From: Gamarada debralockiae
Taxonomy: Eukaryota; Ascomycota; Leotiomycetes; Helotiales; Hyphodiscaceae
Direction of reading: 5' to 3'
Length of the DNA stretch: 64,000 bases
Assembly: GCA_002803225.1 (NCBI GenBank)
Contig: NXFV01001387.1
Location: 1-64,000, forward strand
Positions 11,255 through 23,338 of this stretch are shown here, piece by piece (within the stretch, counting starts at the first letter, position 1; every line of letters begins with the position of its first letter). Below the pieces are notes generated by a model that saw only the letters and a list, made by a program, of their open reading frames with translations, did no database searches and had not been told where the DNA came from. The translations under genes were made by a program, and so were the position numbers.

Positions 11255-13667
11255 TCATATACTCGGAAAGGCTTCATGTATAGCATCTGCTTCTTCCATA
11301 GTTACAACCCCCTCTAGCAATTCTAACGCCAGCACAGGAACATCGCTCCCGATGCCTGCTTCTAATACTCCATCATCGACGAAATTCAATCTCGCGAGAC
11401 AAAGCTGGTACTTTTGCATTCCGCCAGGAATTACGGCGAGTTTTTCTGGGACTTTTATTGTTCGTTCGTGGGTCGTAATGAGGTGGTACAGGAGTCTCAA
11501 GGACATGGTAATGATTTGGGCGCTATTACACTCTTGTTAGCATTTTGTTTGAGGGACATGGACAAAGCTAACCTGTCTTCATGTCCTGATTTGTAGTCAT
11601 ATAATGCATCGAATTCGTCGCTCATGAGAATAACAAGCCTGGCAATGGCATTTTGGTGCGACGCCAGGGCCATGCTAGAATATGGAGAGCGAGTCATTCC
11701 AGTCATCAAATGCAGAATCTGCAATTGCAGTTTCCGAAGCTGAGACAATTCGATTTTCTCGTGGGTCAGGGGTTTTGGTGGAATTTCGTGGAAAGGGTAA
11801 GTGAGGCGATCAATTATATGAGAGATCCAGAGCTCATAACCGTCCTGGGCAATTGGTCCAAAACTGTCTCTGAGCACTCCAGTAGAAAGGATGCTCAGCA
11901 TAATTTCGTAGTCGAGGGGAGTATGGTTGTTGCTGAGCATCATGAACGCGAAATCCCAACGCATCAACTTCCAGAACCTAGTGATATGCTGTTCTTCCGA
12001 CATGCAGCCAAGAGCCTCAAGATGAAGGAGGGCTAGGCAGGTGGAGGAGTCAATGGCTTTTTCGAGGTCTTCTGGAGGCTTCTTGTTTTTGAATCGAGGG
12101 ATCGCCACTAGATCAATGGTAATTTGGGTAAGTGGAACCAGCGAGTCCATTATGTGAGGAGCAATGAGACTTGTTTTTAGCTCTAACGCGAGTGTCAACA
12201 TGTCGACGAAAAGATATATAGCTTTGTACTATAGTCGGTTAGCAGGGTAAAATAGAACATGGTGTTATCGTACGTATTTCTCCTTCTCATCCATACATTT
12301 TGACCACAATGATATCAGAAGCTCACAAAATTCAATGGGAAGATCAGACACCGGTTTCTTGAGTCCTAAGGTCGGAAGGCTGCCAAGGATAATAGATTCG
12401 AAGGACTCGTTGGGGGCGGATGGTAGAGCATGTTTACCAAGCTCCTCAATTGTTCGTAGATGGTCAGCTTTTGGTCGATGGTCTAGCATTGTCCCAAGGA
12501 ACTAGCAAAATTAGCTAAAGCTTGTTCGGGTATTAAAATCCCATCTTACATCAAATCGATCATCTTGTATTCCCAATCTTGCTAATATGGCCTCGTCTAA
12601 CACTGGGGCTTTCTGCTCTGGTTCCTCGGGATACGAATCCTCAGCATGTATGACTTCCAACGGGGCAATCGGACTGTCAACAGCCTTCCTTTTTCGTTTC
12701 CCTGCGCGTGTTGGAGTCCCTAGCTTTTTGTGAAATTTCGAAGGGGAGAGTTTCGAGGGAGAGAGGGTTTGGATCTCGTCATCATCAAAGCCATCTCGGT
12801 GCGGGAGAGATTTTTTCTTTCTTGGCGTAGAGAGCTCGACATTATCCTTCTTCTCTGCCGCTTCCCTTGCCTTCAGCCTCCGGACCCTTTCTGCCTCTTC
12901 CGACAGATCCTGTTTGAGAAACTCTCGTTCTGTCGCAGCTTGCTGTTGAGCTATACGGGACGCTTCAAGGGCCCTTTGCTGTTTAGCTAGCTTCTCCTCA
13001 TTTAGTTTCCGGACCGTAGTCATCTCCCGTTCGTGCTCCTTGGCCGCTTTATCCTGCTTGCTTCGAACAATCGCAATTTCGCCTGCCTTGGCATTAAGGT
13101 CTTGTTTGAGGGCATCTCGTTCTTTCATCAACTGGGTTCATGTTAGCACGGCCTGGGTGCTGCAGAGACAGAACATACCTCCTGGATCTGTTTTTGTAGA
13201 TCGTCCACTTTGTCGCCATATTCAGGCAGACTGCCTTGTTGAGCCACCATTGATTCATGCCGCTGGATATGTGCTGGCACAGGCGGCCGGTCCCGATTTG
13301 GCTGGTTCAGTGGGGAAGGAACGTTGGATCGTGGTTGATTGACCAAATTGGAATTTGGATTGTTGGGTGCTCCATATCGTTGCTGCCGAAATTGTTCTCG
13401 TTGTGCAACTTGGCTTTGAGGGCCTCGATTCAATATCGGATTAACTGCTGGTGCACTTCTTGCCTCATCAATGACTACGGCATCATCCAGATCCTCATCG
13501 TCGAATTCGTCCCCATAGTCGGATGAGGGTGGGACTTTCACCCAGGCTTGCGACGCGGCTTGTGTGAATTGGATGGCATTGTTCTCGAGTTCTTGTAAGG
13601 CATTCGCTGGGAGGTCATCGAGTTCATCATCGGAGAAGTTGTTCTCCCCATCTGCGGATCCAGCCAT
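11255..13667 (-). CDS. uvsD: DNA damage checkpoint protein Rad26/ATRIP (UvsD)
   Basis: Five exons: 13179-13667, 12550-13131, 12274-12501, 11573-12228 and 11255-11522; introns of 47, 48, 45 and 50 nt, all in phase; 740 aa. This is the ATRIP/Rad26/Lcd1 partner that brings the ATR-type kinase (UvsB, Mec1, Rad3) to RPA-coated single-stranded DNA. The start shows the acidic FSDDELDDLPANALQELE motif shared by fungal UvsD/Rad26 and an acidic stretch with AVVID (about 60-72). A coiled coil (about 155-270) contains QREQFRQQRYG upstream and repeated Lys/Glu/Gln heptads. A basic KRKRKA segment resembles a nuclear localisation signal. The C-terminal half is helical repeat (Rad26 central domain family). 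Divergently transcribed from cds1. Ordinary length for the family and no defects seen. Confidence 0.88.
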
Positions 13668-14309
13668 CCCATGGGGTCGTCATTGAAGTAAATAGATCAA
13701 ACACGGCTCAGCGCGTTGATTCGCGTGTCGACTCATGGTTTTCTTTAATCCTCGCAAGGTTGACTTATTCTGCCGCCACACCGCTTTAGAGGCTCGGAGT
13801 TCGGGGCGATCTTCCTCCCAGCCAGCGGTCGATTTAATCTTCAGCAAGTCATCGGGCTACAGAAAGCAGGCAGGGTTGAAGAAAGTTTGACATGAAAACG
13901 GGCATCATTTACGGATTGGCACTTCTACGACTCTAAATAGTTATTCCACCATCAAATCCGTTGCGCAATTGAACCTTCCCCTGAAAGCAAAAAAGTCCAG
14001 GCGACTTTCACAAGCTTACTTTGCTGCCCCTTAAAGAAAGTGAGCAGGCTGCTGGATACGTCAGCGGACAGCCAAGACAACACACACCACGCCTCAATTC
14101 CCACGACAGCACATGTTCAACAATCGATACCCCGTCCAGCACCTCTTCGACACTCGATCAACCGCACGACGCTGCAAATACCACTGGCAGAGCTACATGA
14201 TCGCGTAGGGCGGCGCACAAGCAGAATCTCCATCCGACTTCACGATCCAACCTCTGCGAATTCGACGGAAGGAAAGGGATCTCCGGATCGGGCACAGAAA
14301 GCCTTCAAA
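13668..14309. promoter_or_regulatory. Shared divergent promoter, uvsD / cds1
   Basis: 642 bases separate the two start codons. An open frame without an ATG (14040-14309) precedes the cds1 start and is treated as 5' leader. No specific operator was recognised. Confidence 0.55.
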
Positions 14310-15869
14310 ATGGCAAAACCACGTCGAGGGATCAAGTTCAACCATAGAAATGCAAATGGACACTCTTCCAGCGCGGATGGGCGGAGGAGCAGCTTCTCAG
14401 ATATCAGTGAGGCTGCATCAGAACCTGGGTCTCCTACGAAGTCTGGAAATGCTTCAGAAGTAGGATCTCCCAATCAGCAAGCGAAATAGAGAACGGCTGC
14501 TAACAGATATTTGAAACAGCAGCAACCAGAAGTTTCCGAATATGAGAAGAAGAAACAGACCTTCATCACCAGATCGATATGGACGTTCGTTATGATAGGC
14601 GCATTCTTTGGGGCCATGTTCATGGGCCACATCTATATCATTGCGATTGTTACGGCAGTTCAAATAGTATCCTTCAAGGAGGTTATTGCAATTGCAAACG
14701 TTCCCAGTCGAGCGAGACGATTACGGTTTACAAAGGCGCTGAATTGGTACTGGTTGGCGACGACGATGTACTTCTTGTACGGGGAGAGCGTTATCTACTA
14801 CTTTAAGCACATTGTGCTGGTAGACAAGGTTTTGCTGCCGTTTGCGACACATCACCGGTTCATCAGCTTCATGCTCTATGTTATTGGTAAGGATATGCTC
14901 TCCGAGGAGGGACATTCAGGGGCTGACGTATCACAGGATTTGTTTTCTTCGTTGCGTCTTTGCAAGCGGGCCACTACCGCTTCCAATTCACACAATTCGC
15001 ATGGACGCACATGGCATTATACTTGATTGTGGTTCAAGCGCATTTTATCATGAACAACGTCTTCGAAGGCATGATCTGGTTCTTCCTCCCAGTCTCCCTA
15101 GTCATCTGCAACGACATCTTCGCCTATATCTGCGGAATCACATTCGGCCGAACACAACTCATCAAGCTGTCACCTAAGAAGACCGTGGAAGGGTTTGTAG
15201 GAGCTTGGATTTTAACGGTTATCTTTGGTGTAGGAATGACCAATGTTTTGATGAGATACAAATACTTCATTTGCCCTGTCAACGTAAGTACTCCTTCTCC
15301 AGGAAGTTCGGGGAATACTGACAGTGCCAGGATCTCGGAGCAAACATCTGGACCGGCCTCCAATGCACCCCCAACCCCGTTTTCATCCCGCACACCTACC
15401 ACCTCCCGATCTGGTTCCCATTCGCAAAGTCCTTCTCCATGGCACCAATGCAAGTGCACATCCTAGTCTTCGCCACCTTCGCGTCTCTCATCGCCCCCTT
15501 CGGCGGCTTCTTCGCGTCAGGTCTCAAACGTACATTCAAAATCAAGGATTTCGGTGATTCGATTCCGGGACATGGAGGTATTACTGATCGAATGGACTGT
15601 CAATTCATCATGGGTTTCTTCGCGTATATGTATTACCACAGTTTCATTGCGGTGTACAAAGTCTCACTTGGAGGTGTGATCGAGACGGCGATCACAGGTT
15701 TGACGCCTGAGGAGCAAATGGAGTTGGTGAAGGGTATTAGCAAGCATCTTTACAACCAAGGCGTGATCGCAGAAGGAGTGAGTTTCCCCTCCCCCTCTCC
15801 CTCCAAGTCATCACCACTAACACTACACAGGTCCTAGATTGTCTCAATCTAGTAGTAAAAAGGAGATGA
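14310..15869 (+). CDS. cds1: Phosphatidate cytidylyltransferase (CDP-DAG synthase)
   Basis: Exons 14310-14459, 14520-14886, 14937-15283, 15331-15777 and 15831-15869; introns of 60, 50, 47 and 53 nt; 449 aa. It makes CDP-diacylglycerol from phosphatidate and CTP at the ER membrane, the branch point to phosphatidylinositol, PS/PE and cardiolipin precursors. A polar N-terminus is followed by seven or eight hydrophobic segments (from TFVMIGAFFGAMFMGHIYII). The family signature is complete at about 350-377: SGLKRTFKIKD, GDSIPGHGGITDRMD. The start was set at 14310 because the frame has no ATG upstream. Intron 1 is the least certain; its donor (GAA|gtagga) was chosen to remove the TAG at 14487. Length matches yeast Cds1 (about 457 aa). 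Confidence 0.93.
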
Positions 15870-16443
15870 CGAACGGAGCGATTAGGAGGAAAAAGGTCCT
15901 GCATTATGAGTGATGAGCTTTTCAACATTGTGCGGTCATACATGCATGGTGGTTTACTTTACATGTGTATAATATCTGATTCGATTCTGGCTGTCCATAT
16001 CGTGCCGCTGCGCTTGGATGGGTTTCTTTTGGTGTATCTTATTGGGGGTTAGGTGGTTAAGGGAAATAAAATAATGAACGAAGCCCTTTACTTTTCAGTC
16101 CTGGTTTGTATCTGAGGCACCGCCATGCGACGCCACGTTTTCAAGTCTCTCAGATTGTGTGGAGCTGCTGCCGTCTCGAAGGGGAAGACCACCCGCGCTA
16201 GCTTCGAATTGGGTCCACGACAAGTGTTGTCCTTCACGACCTCTGCTGCTTGCCTTAAAAGCACACTCTCGTAAGACTCTTGACTCGACTCAAAGAATCT
16301 TCTCGTATAATTTGTGATTGAAAACAGATTAAAGGGTCTTGATATTCCTGGATCATTCGGAGTAGCCATCAAGCGGCAGCCTGAAGCCTTATTAGGGACT
16401 CGCGGAGGAGACTCTCAAAGACACCCGACGAAGAACATTCCCA
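15870..16443. other. Intergenic, cds1 3' region
   Basis: Contains the cds1 3' untranslated region. A 93-codon minus-strand frame (16088-16369) starts with ATG but shows no domain, so it is not called. Confidence 0.5.
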
Positions 16444-19362
16444 ATGAAGTTCACAGCAAAGCGATATGAATATTGGATACCTAATTGGGATATTAACAAG
16501 AAAGTAATTACACAAGAAATCTAGTACTACCTTGGACCAGAGGCAACCGTCAGGCAATACTCTAACAAGGCAAGTCAGATCATCCTGTTCAACGTATTTG
16601 CCATACGTATTGACTATTAGACCAGGGTGAAGATGGGTTTCTCATAACGACGCCTGGGGAGTGCTTGACGGACGTAAGAAATTCCAGTGTCGCGTTGTTC
16701 AAACTGACGGCAATAGGAGCAAATCGATGATATTTGCCGGAAGTCGAAAGAGGTATGGGAAAAACAAGCCGCTGCGCGCTCAAAGAAAGATGCAGATAGG
16801 CAACTTAAGCGTTCATTACATCAGCCAATTATCGTGTCTCGGGGCTCGAAAAGCACATCATTCAGACGCCACGCGGATGAGAGAGGTGAAGGATCACGCC
16901 GTGAGAAGAGGTATGGAGAGAGTTCTCGCCGATATGACGACGATAGAAGAGATTGTTTTGAATATAGGAAGTCATCAGGATCAGTCAATACCTCCACCAG
17001 AAATGGCTCGACATGTCATCAGCCCTTCATCGAGCTAGGGGAGCCCTTTCTCTCATCATGCCCAAACTTTGTCCGTAACGTAGAGCTGGGTTTGTTTCCA
17101 TCCCTTAAGCATTATTGGTACTGATCGATACAGATATGAATGATCCTGCAATTATGGGACCATACCTTCAACTATACCTCTTCCAAAAAACGAGCGTTGA
17201 AGGAATCACGTTCCCAAATCCGGACAACTCTTTACAAGCCACTTTGCATCTCCTTGCCAATAAACTGGACCTTGAGTACGAATACAGCCTTTCATTGCGT
17301 CAGGCCAGAGTTTCTAAGCGCCGCGCACTTGGACCAGCTCTGCAAATGGATTCTGAGTCCATACAAAATTTTGGCTGCCCTTTGACTTGTCAGGGTAACT
17401 CTCGCGTTGGGACGCCTCTTTTGGAATTGGACCGGAGTCCAAATGATTTCAGTGAGCAACTACATTCAGGTGATGGCGCAGTGTCTCCATATACAGATGC
17501 CTTTGACATGATGGATTTCACAGGAATTCTCGAAATCAACTCTTGGCCTCTCCAATCTCCGACGCCCTTTCCCCGGAATGGAGCGTTTCCCCTGAAGTTT
17601 ATGACATGGTGTCCTTCTCTTTTGATAAACGCCAGCGAGTATCCTGGTTTTGACGAATGGAAAGGAGCAGCGGCCCCCGTCCTTTCAGAACACACTGCAG
17701 CCCTGACTCTTTCTCGCGAAGTCATTCCATCAGAGTCGTCAACAAATGAGGTTCTGACCACCCCTAACACTGAGCATACACAAACGCAGCCACTTAAGTC
17801 AGTTCCACAAGAATTCATGTTTGTTTCATTCATTCTGAATACCAATAAAGATCTCCCACCTCCCGGACGACGCGGCCCATTGGATGACAATTCCGGAACG
17901 GACGTTAAAACAGTCAAGGATATGGGCGCGTGTTGGAAGTGCAGGATTGGACGAAAAAGGGTATGGACATCCTCCTGACTTGAATGTACCTCAATCTATG
18001 CGAGATAGTGTGATTTAAAATCACCTTGCGGGAGATGCCTCAAGGCAGAACACGACCCTACGTGGCAAAACATCGGATGCAGACGGGGGCCGTTTGGATG
18101 GGAAATGCCGCTTGTTCTACTTTGCACGAAGTTCAAACTCTGCCCGCGAGCTCAATCTATATCTGATTCTGCCCGTAATCCTTCATCCAAGGCCTTGGGA
18201 GCTTCTAAAAGCAGTCCCATCGAGGACGTCGCAGAACTGAGTTCTAGTTGCTCGGATACGAGCACAACTAGAGAAACAAACCTAGATGACTGCCCTCAGC
18301 CCCTCTCACCCTTGGAGACCCTCGTTGAGAATGGATTGGAGCAAGTTAAAAATAGGCAAAGGCCCAAAACAGTGCATCAGACAATGCCTCCTTCACATAA
18401 CTTCCCACCACGGTCTGCTTCAGCATTAAAGTGGGATATCCAGGATTAAGACAGGGTCGAAGCTTTTCTACAAGATGATCCACTCTACACGGACGCCTTC
18501 CTCCCATTATTACTGTCGACAGCCCGATCCGCCGCTTGCCAGAAATTTGTAGGTCATTTCGAAGTACCTTCACACAGCCAGTGAATCGAAACACTAATTT
18601 ATGCCCTAGGTTGTCTTGATGGAATCATCTTTGAAGTGCTTGCAGAGTTGTCTATTAGCTCTGCGACTCAACAAGTCTAAAGATCTTTCGATCCGGGCTC
18701 ACACAAGTTGTACATCCATAACATACGCCCTCGAGTGCATACGAGATCTTGAGAAGCATATCAAGCAATACAGTGATGAACTCTTTCGCATAATGTTCAA
18801 CAAAGACAGCTTACGGTGCAACAAGTCATGGTGGCCTCCGACATTCTACAGCCTGTGCATTCAAAGCTTTGCCAGGCGTGGACTTTTGATTCTTACGGAC
18901 AGGCTTGATGTCCCTTTCTCGGAACGTATACCAGCCATCCAATACCTTCAGGTTCCAGTCAGACTCTTCGCAGCACTATCTCCGGACTTCAAGCTATTTC
19001 ACATTCGATTCTTAAACCCGGCTATGAGAACATCCATGCGCCGGCCAAGCTGGAAGGAAATGGGGGTCAAAAACTCCTCAGAATATCTCCAATGTTTGTT
19101 TGACTTACATGATGGCATGGGCGTCAATGGAAAGTCAACTGATCATATTGGAATTGGGGAAATGGTTTTTTTGGAGACGAACCAGCAGGCGTCATACAAA
19201 GATGGTATCCAATCACCTAGGACGCCGGGGATGGCAGACATCCGCTCACTCAACCAATCTGAAGCAACTGTGCCACTGGAATCTGCTTCGGGAATTGAAA
19301 GGATTTCCACTGAAATTGACGTTCGAAAACATCACAAACAGCTGAAACAGAAGTCGGCATAG
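16444..19362 (+). CDS. Zn2Cys6-domain putative transcription regulator
   Basis: Exon model 16444-16503, 16543-16573, 16621-16673, 16717-17074, 17134-17960, 18009-18412, 18455-18548, 18610-19362; all phases agree; about 859 aa. The Zn cluster sits mid-protein (about 433-465) and is split by the 48-nt intron 17961-18008. Joined, it reads C-x2-C-x6-C-x5-C-x2-C-x13-C (CWKCRIGRKRC, CGRC, IGC), preceded by GRRGPLDDN. This is a Gal4-type binuclear cluster, though the central position is atypical. Clear coding before it includes LTDEQIDDICRKSKEVWEKQ. The first two exons are tentative (a 39-nt intron). A TAA at 18447 needs either the 42-nt intron 18413-18454 or is a real nonsense change. No middle-homology region was recognised; targets unknown. 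Confidence 0.75.
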
Positions 19363-19675
19363 AGTAAGACATGGAAGACCGTAAGCAGACCGAGAAGATG
19401 AAATATCTTCTCGATGCGATGAGGTTCGACGGTCCTCCATCTTCGCTTAACACTCTGATCTTGTCCTGGACCTGGTCCAGGAGCATTTTTCTTCGCGAGC
19501 AACGGGTGTTACTGGTCGCGAATAACTCGATAGTTTTGATAGAGTCGGCTTGGGGTTCGGAATATAAGAGGTTTCCAACCAAAGATCTCGAGGTGTTTTT
19601 ACTTCGATAAAGAGGGTAGCAATCAGGGAGATCGCAAGGAACGGGGTGACAAAATCTACTGCGTTGAGTCACACA
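19363..19675. other. Intergenic, convergent gene ends
   Basis: Separates the plus-strand Zn2Cys6 gene from the minus-strand RING remnant. No feature seen. Confidence 0.5.
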
Positions 19676-20310
19676 CTACATAACAGAGAAGTCGGTAATT
19701 GATTCACTTTGAAGAGCAGTTCCCCCCATGGATGTTTCAAGACACTTTGCCCCCGAAAGTGTCCAGATTAGGAGTTTTTGGGCTCTCTTATCACGACTTA
19801 CTTTGGTCTTAGGACTATCGCACTCCAGTATCTTGCCGTACGCATTTCTACATGTATTTCCTCGCAACTCTAGCCCAATGCGTAGCTGTCTACTACACCA
19901 GCATCTTGCCTCGGGCTTTTGATTATGCCTCGCTTTGCATGTAGGGCAGATCCAGTTTGTGAAGCGGCTGTTCTGTGCCCATGAGTTGATGCAAGCAAAA
20001 TGATATGCATGGTGACAGCCCTTACATGATCAAATGGCATCAGTATCATTTACTCTGTCTGCACAAATAAAGCATTCGTATCTGTATTGGCTCAGCGTGG
20101 CTTCAGAAGCATTTTGGAGAAGGAATACTCACAGTCCGTCTTTGATTTCTTTCAATATTTTGACGGAATGCTTTGCCTCGTTAGGTTTTGGGGGGGCGAA
20201 GTCCAAACTCGTGTCCATCCAGATCAGCCACATCAAGTCCAAATTGGATGCGCCTCTCATAAGAAGCGACATCCCCCATATTGTATATATTATCCAGGCT
20301 CAAGTCTTCG
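19676..20310 (-). pseudogene. NF-X1-like RING zinc-finger remnant
   Basis: The minus strand encodes a RING/PHD-like cysteine pattern typical of the NF-X1/FAP1 family: YECFICADRV, then CKGCHHAYHFACINSWA, WICPTCKARH and a CWC triplet. A possible start is ATG at 20279 (MGDVASYERRIQFGLD). A phase-2 intron fits at 20082-20132. Two defects are visible. A seven-base G run at 20190-20196 (C run on the coding strand) shifts the frame. A TGA at 20030-20032 replaces the Trp codon normally found just before the SC-K-x-C pair. The downstream NF-X1 cysteine repeats are missing or unrecognisable. TGG to TGA is a C-to-T type change, compatible with RIP. Confidence 0.7.
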
Positions 20311-21194
20311 GATGACGTGAGATGAGAGCAATCCCGCTTGATTCATGTGGATTCAAAATAATTCGCTGTGTTAGGGAGCGAGAGACAAACTTCAGAGAAG
20401 AACGTGGGAAGCTTGTGAGAGCCGCCGATATATGAATCAACTTCCTAAGCTTTTCAATGCGGCAGGCTGATGACACTGGTACCTATGTGATCTTTAGAAG
20501 GGTTTTAGAAAGAGGCTAGAAGCACGTCTTAAATCAATTACGGGAACTAGTCCTCTGATTATATAGTTCGAGGCTCGTGGAAGGTTAGACAAGACCACAT
20601 CACGGGACCGGCTACAAACTCCGGCGGTCGGCGTTGAATCAAGCGCTGTGAGCGAAACAGTGAACTGGGCTTAAACATAAGGGACATTGTATTAATTGCA
20701 TATCAACAGAATAAAAGGCTCTGAAGCATCTGGAAGTAAGAAACGCGGAAAGACAATGCTGCGTGTCAACTTTGGCGCGACTTCAAAGTGTGACTCCAAT
20801 TCTACAATTTTCAGAGCCTAGCCCTGTACATCAGCCAAGGAAATCAAATGGAACTAACAAGAAATATGAGGGAACACACTTTTCAGTGACGTGATATGAC
20901 ATATTACATCCACATCCATCGCGGTTCGTCTGAGCCCAAGTTCGGCACGTGACTTCAGTGTAAAATTTAGACCAGACAGTGAGGATAAGCAAAGATTAGC
21001 CTGGATCGGTCTCCTTGCGGTCATTAGGCTAGAAATATCAGTGCATCCAGAGCTGCGGTCGTCGCACGTCGGTTAATGACTAATCCGTACCATAGTTGCC
21101 TGTCGACAGAAGAAGGAACCTTGTGGCCAAACCTCTCCCTCCCCGGCAAATGTATTTTGGCGTGACTGTACCCACTCATCCTCCAGAAAACTCG
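20311..21194. other. Intergenic, no gene seen
   Basis: About 0.9 kb without a supportable frame. The right end is the 3' side of the acylphosphatase gene. Confidence 0.5.
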
Positions 21195-21695
21195 TCAGTG
21201 TCTAACTTCAAATCCAGTTTCCCCATCTTGAAGCTCAATCTCGCTATTCTCCAGCTTCACAACATGTGCATGCGTCGGCCCACGGTCGAGATCCTTCAGC
21301 AGCTTCTGTAGACCATCCTCCTCCCCTTGAGCCTCGCCTTCGACCTATGGCAATATCAGCGCGAGTTCCCACGTAGCGAATTTTAAATTTGTGATACAAA
21401 CCTTGCCGTTTGGAGTATTTCTCACCCAGCCCGTCAGACCGTACGCGGTTGCTTTCTTTCGGGTGAAGTATCTTCGACGTGTAAGTGTACTTTCTGCTTA
21501 GTTGTTTTCAGATGATGAGAGAAGCTGAACCTACCGGAATGAGACACCTATCATCTTATTAGAAAGGATAAAATATGAAATTTATCACTGAGACTTGCCT
21601 TGAACTTGTCCATGAACGAGGAATGAGATCTGCACAAGAGGTTAGCGACTAAATTTCAACATGATTTGAAGGCATCTTCTTACTCGTTTTGCCAT
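21195..21695 (-). CDS. Acylphosphatase
   Basis: Five exons: 21684-21695 (12 nt), 21599-21629 (31), 21535-21547 (13), 21402-21471 (70) and 21195-21344 (150); 91 aa. It hydrolyses acyl-phosphates such as 1,3-bisphosphoglycerate (EC 3.6.1.7) in the cytosol. The spliced protein carries the whole family signature: VHGQVQGVSFRYFT with the catalytic arginine at about 19, and GLTGWVRNTPNGKVE with the catalytic asparagine at about 37. Length is typical (90-100 aa). Two features are unusual. Exon 3 is a 13-nt microexon carrying most of the GVSFR loop. Intron 2 (21548-21598) starts with GC (AG|GCAAGT), the standard GC-AG donor. Reading phases agree through all four introns (54, 51, 63, 57 nt). Automated annotation would probably miss or truncate this gene. 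Confidence 0.93.
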
Positions 21696-22113
21696 GATTA
21701 TTTGTTCTGATAAAGAAGAGCTTGTTCACGGTTGGATGTAGCAACGTGGCATATCAGATTTCGGTGTTGAAGGTCGATAAAGAAGGCGGAGATATTCATT
21801 TTCGTCATCGGTTGAAGTGGGTGAAGGTGGCAAAATTCACTGGAGAAGGAAGGCGGTGAGTGTGGCCCCTAGTTTAGGGCCCGTCCTTGGAGTTGTAAAA
21901 AATCGCTGGTATCTGGCTCGGTTCGTCTCTGATTAATTAGCTATGATTAAATATTATCTGAAGTCCTAAATTTTACAAATTCCCGATCAGCTGCCAAGAT
22001 CCGGCAAGACCCCCACAGACATCATCCTTCCAGCTCCCTTCTTCGAAACCTGCAATCCTAACACCACCTTCTAACCTGAAGAGTCATGAATTACTTCAAT
22101 CCCAAGCTCCATG
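21696..22113. other. Intergenic / acylphosphatase promoter
   Basis: No coding sequence seen. Holds the upstream region of acylphosphatase and the 3' region of the membrane-protein gene. Confidence 0.5.
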
Positions 22114-23338
22114 CTATTGCTGCTCAACGTCCAACACATCCGTCTTGCCAGCCTGATACTGCTTGATTGTCTCTGAATTCCGATTGCTTCTCAGCTCACT
22201 CCTTGGTTGCGGCATCGGCACAGACTGTGTAGTTGTTACAGCCAATCCCCGAATAGCGTTGTGATAGCTCTCATTGCCATGCTCGACGGGGACCGCTGGT
22301 GCCGGTTTAGGGGTAGCTTCCAAATGGCTGTTGGCAGAAACAGATTGCGAAGACCACCACCTCTTATCAGCAACCTCGTCATCGGTTCCACTTGGCGGAG
22401 TTGATTGTCCGGATGGAATGTTATGTCCATTGTACTCGCCTTGCAGGGCATCAAGACCTCTTGGCGCGAGACCACCCTTTGCGATCACGTCGCGGAATTG
22501 ATTCAGGATGACGAACTCGAGTTGGAGCTTGAAAGCGTAGACGAAGGAATGGATCACAGCTTTGAGAGTGAAGTATTGCGCATAATCGAGCGAAATGACG
22601 ACGACATCGCAGAGAATGACGATCACTTGGATGAGGATTAGGACCAAGGTTGTTTGGCGAATCTTCTTGTTGAATGAGCCCTTGAGCATTCGCAACGTTG
22701 CATAGATGTAAATGCAAGAGATGAGGATTTCTTGGATAGAGAAACCGAGGACTTGGATGCGCTCCATTGGTGCCATATACGGAAGGTATTTCTTATGGGT
22801 CTTCTTGTCTGACATGCCATACTGGAACACGATGGTGGGGACGTGGAAGAGGAATGCATCGGTGATGATCATTGCAAGCACGAGTTGTAAAATTCGTTGG
22901 CTGCGAACGACGAGATGAAGACGCGAGTACAGCACAACAGAGAATCCGGAGACCATGGACACCCAGCCAATCTCGGCGATCGTAGTGCTGAGTTGCCAGG
23001 GACAGGAAGGTACGCAATCTTTCAGGACAAAGCCGATGGCGTGGAGGGTCACACCCCATGTGGTTATGAGAACACTCCAGAAGTAAAGACCGGTGTAGCG
23101 GCGGAAGATGTAGAAGACCCAAACTGTAAGTTCCACTGTCATCCAGAGGGGGACGGCAGTGAAGACGGCGATCAGAGACCTGTGAGAATCGTTAGAGAGG
23201 TGTTCATGATTGGTGAGGGGTAACCTACCAGACAGTTTGATTCCAAGGGAGAGGGCCAGTACGGTTGAAGGACCAGTCGAAGTCTGCAAGAGCGATATAA
23301 GGAACTGTGACATTGTGGACTCCGTGAACTCCAGACAT
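22114..23338 (-). CDS. Seven-helix fungal membrane protein (DUF7703-like)
   Basis: Exons 23229-23338 and 22114-23179, with a 49-nt intron at 23180-23228; 391 aa. The start at 23338 gives a short extracellular N-terminus with NVT, NRT and NQT glycosylation sequons (MSGVHGVHNVTVP). About seven hydrophobic helices follow, from SLIAVFTAVPLWMTVELTVW to the FVYAFKLQLEFVILNQF segment, then a roughly 120-residue polar cytosolic tail rich in Ser/Pro. The pattern resembles an Ascomycete-specific integral membrane family (DUF7703) with GPCR-like topology. Role and ligand are unknown. The splice site is supported by codon TG|G and by the better N-terminus compared with the unspliced frame. Confidence 0.82.

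Noticed and set aside
16088..16369. 93-codon minus-strand ORF starting MATPNDPG
   Set aside because: No domain, no supportable partner exon, and it lies in the cds1 3' region.
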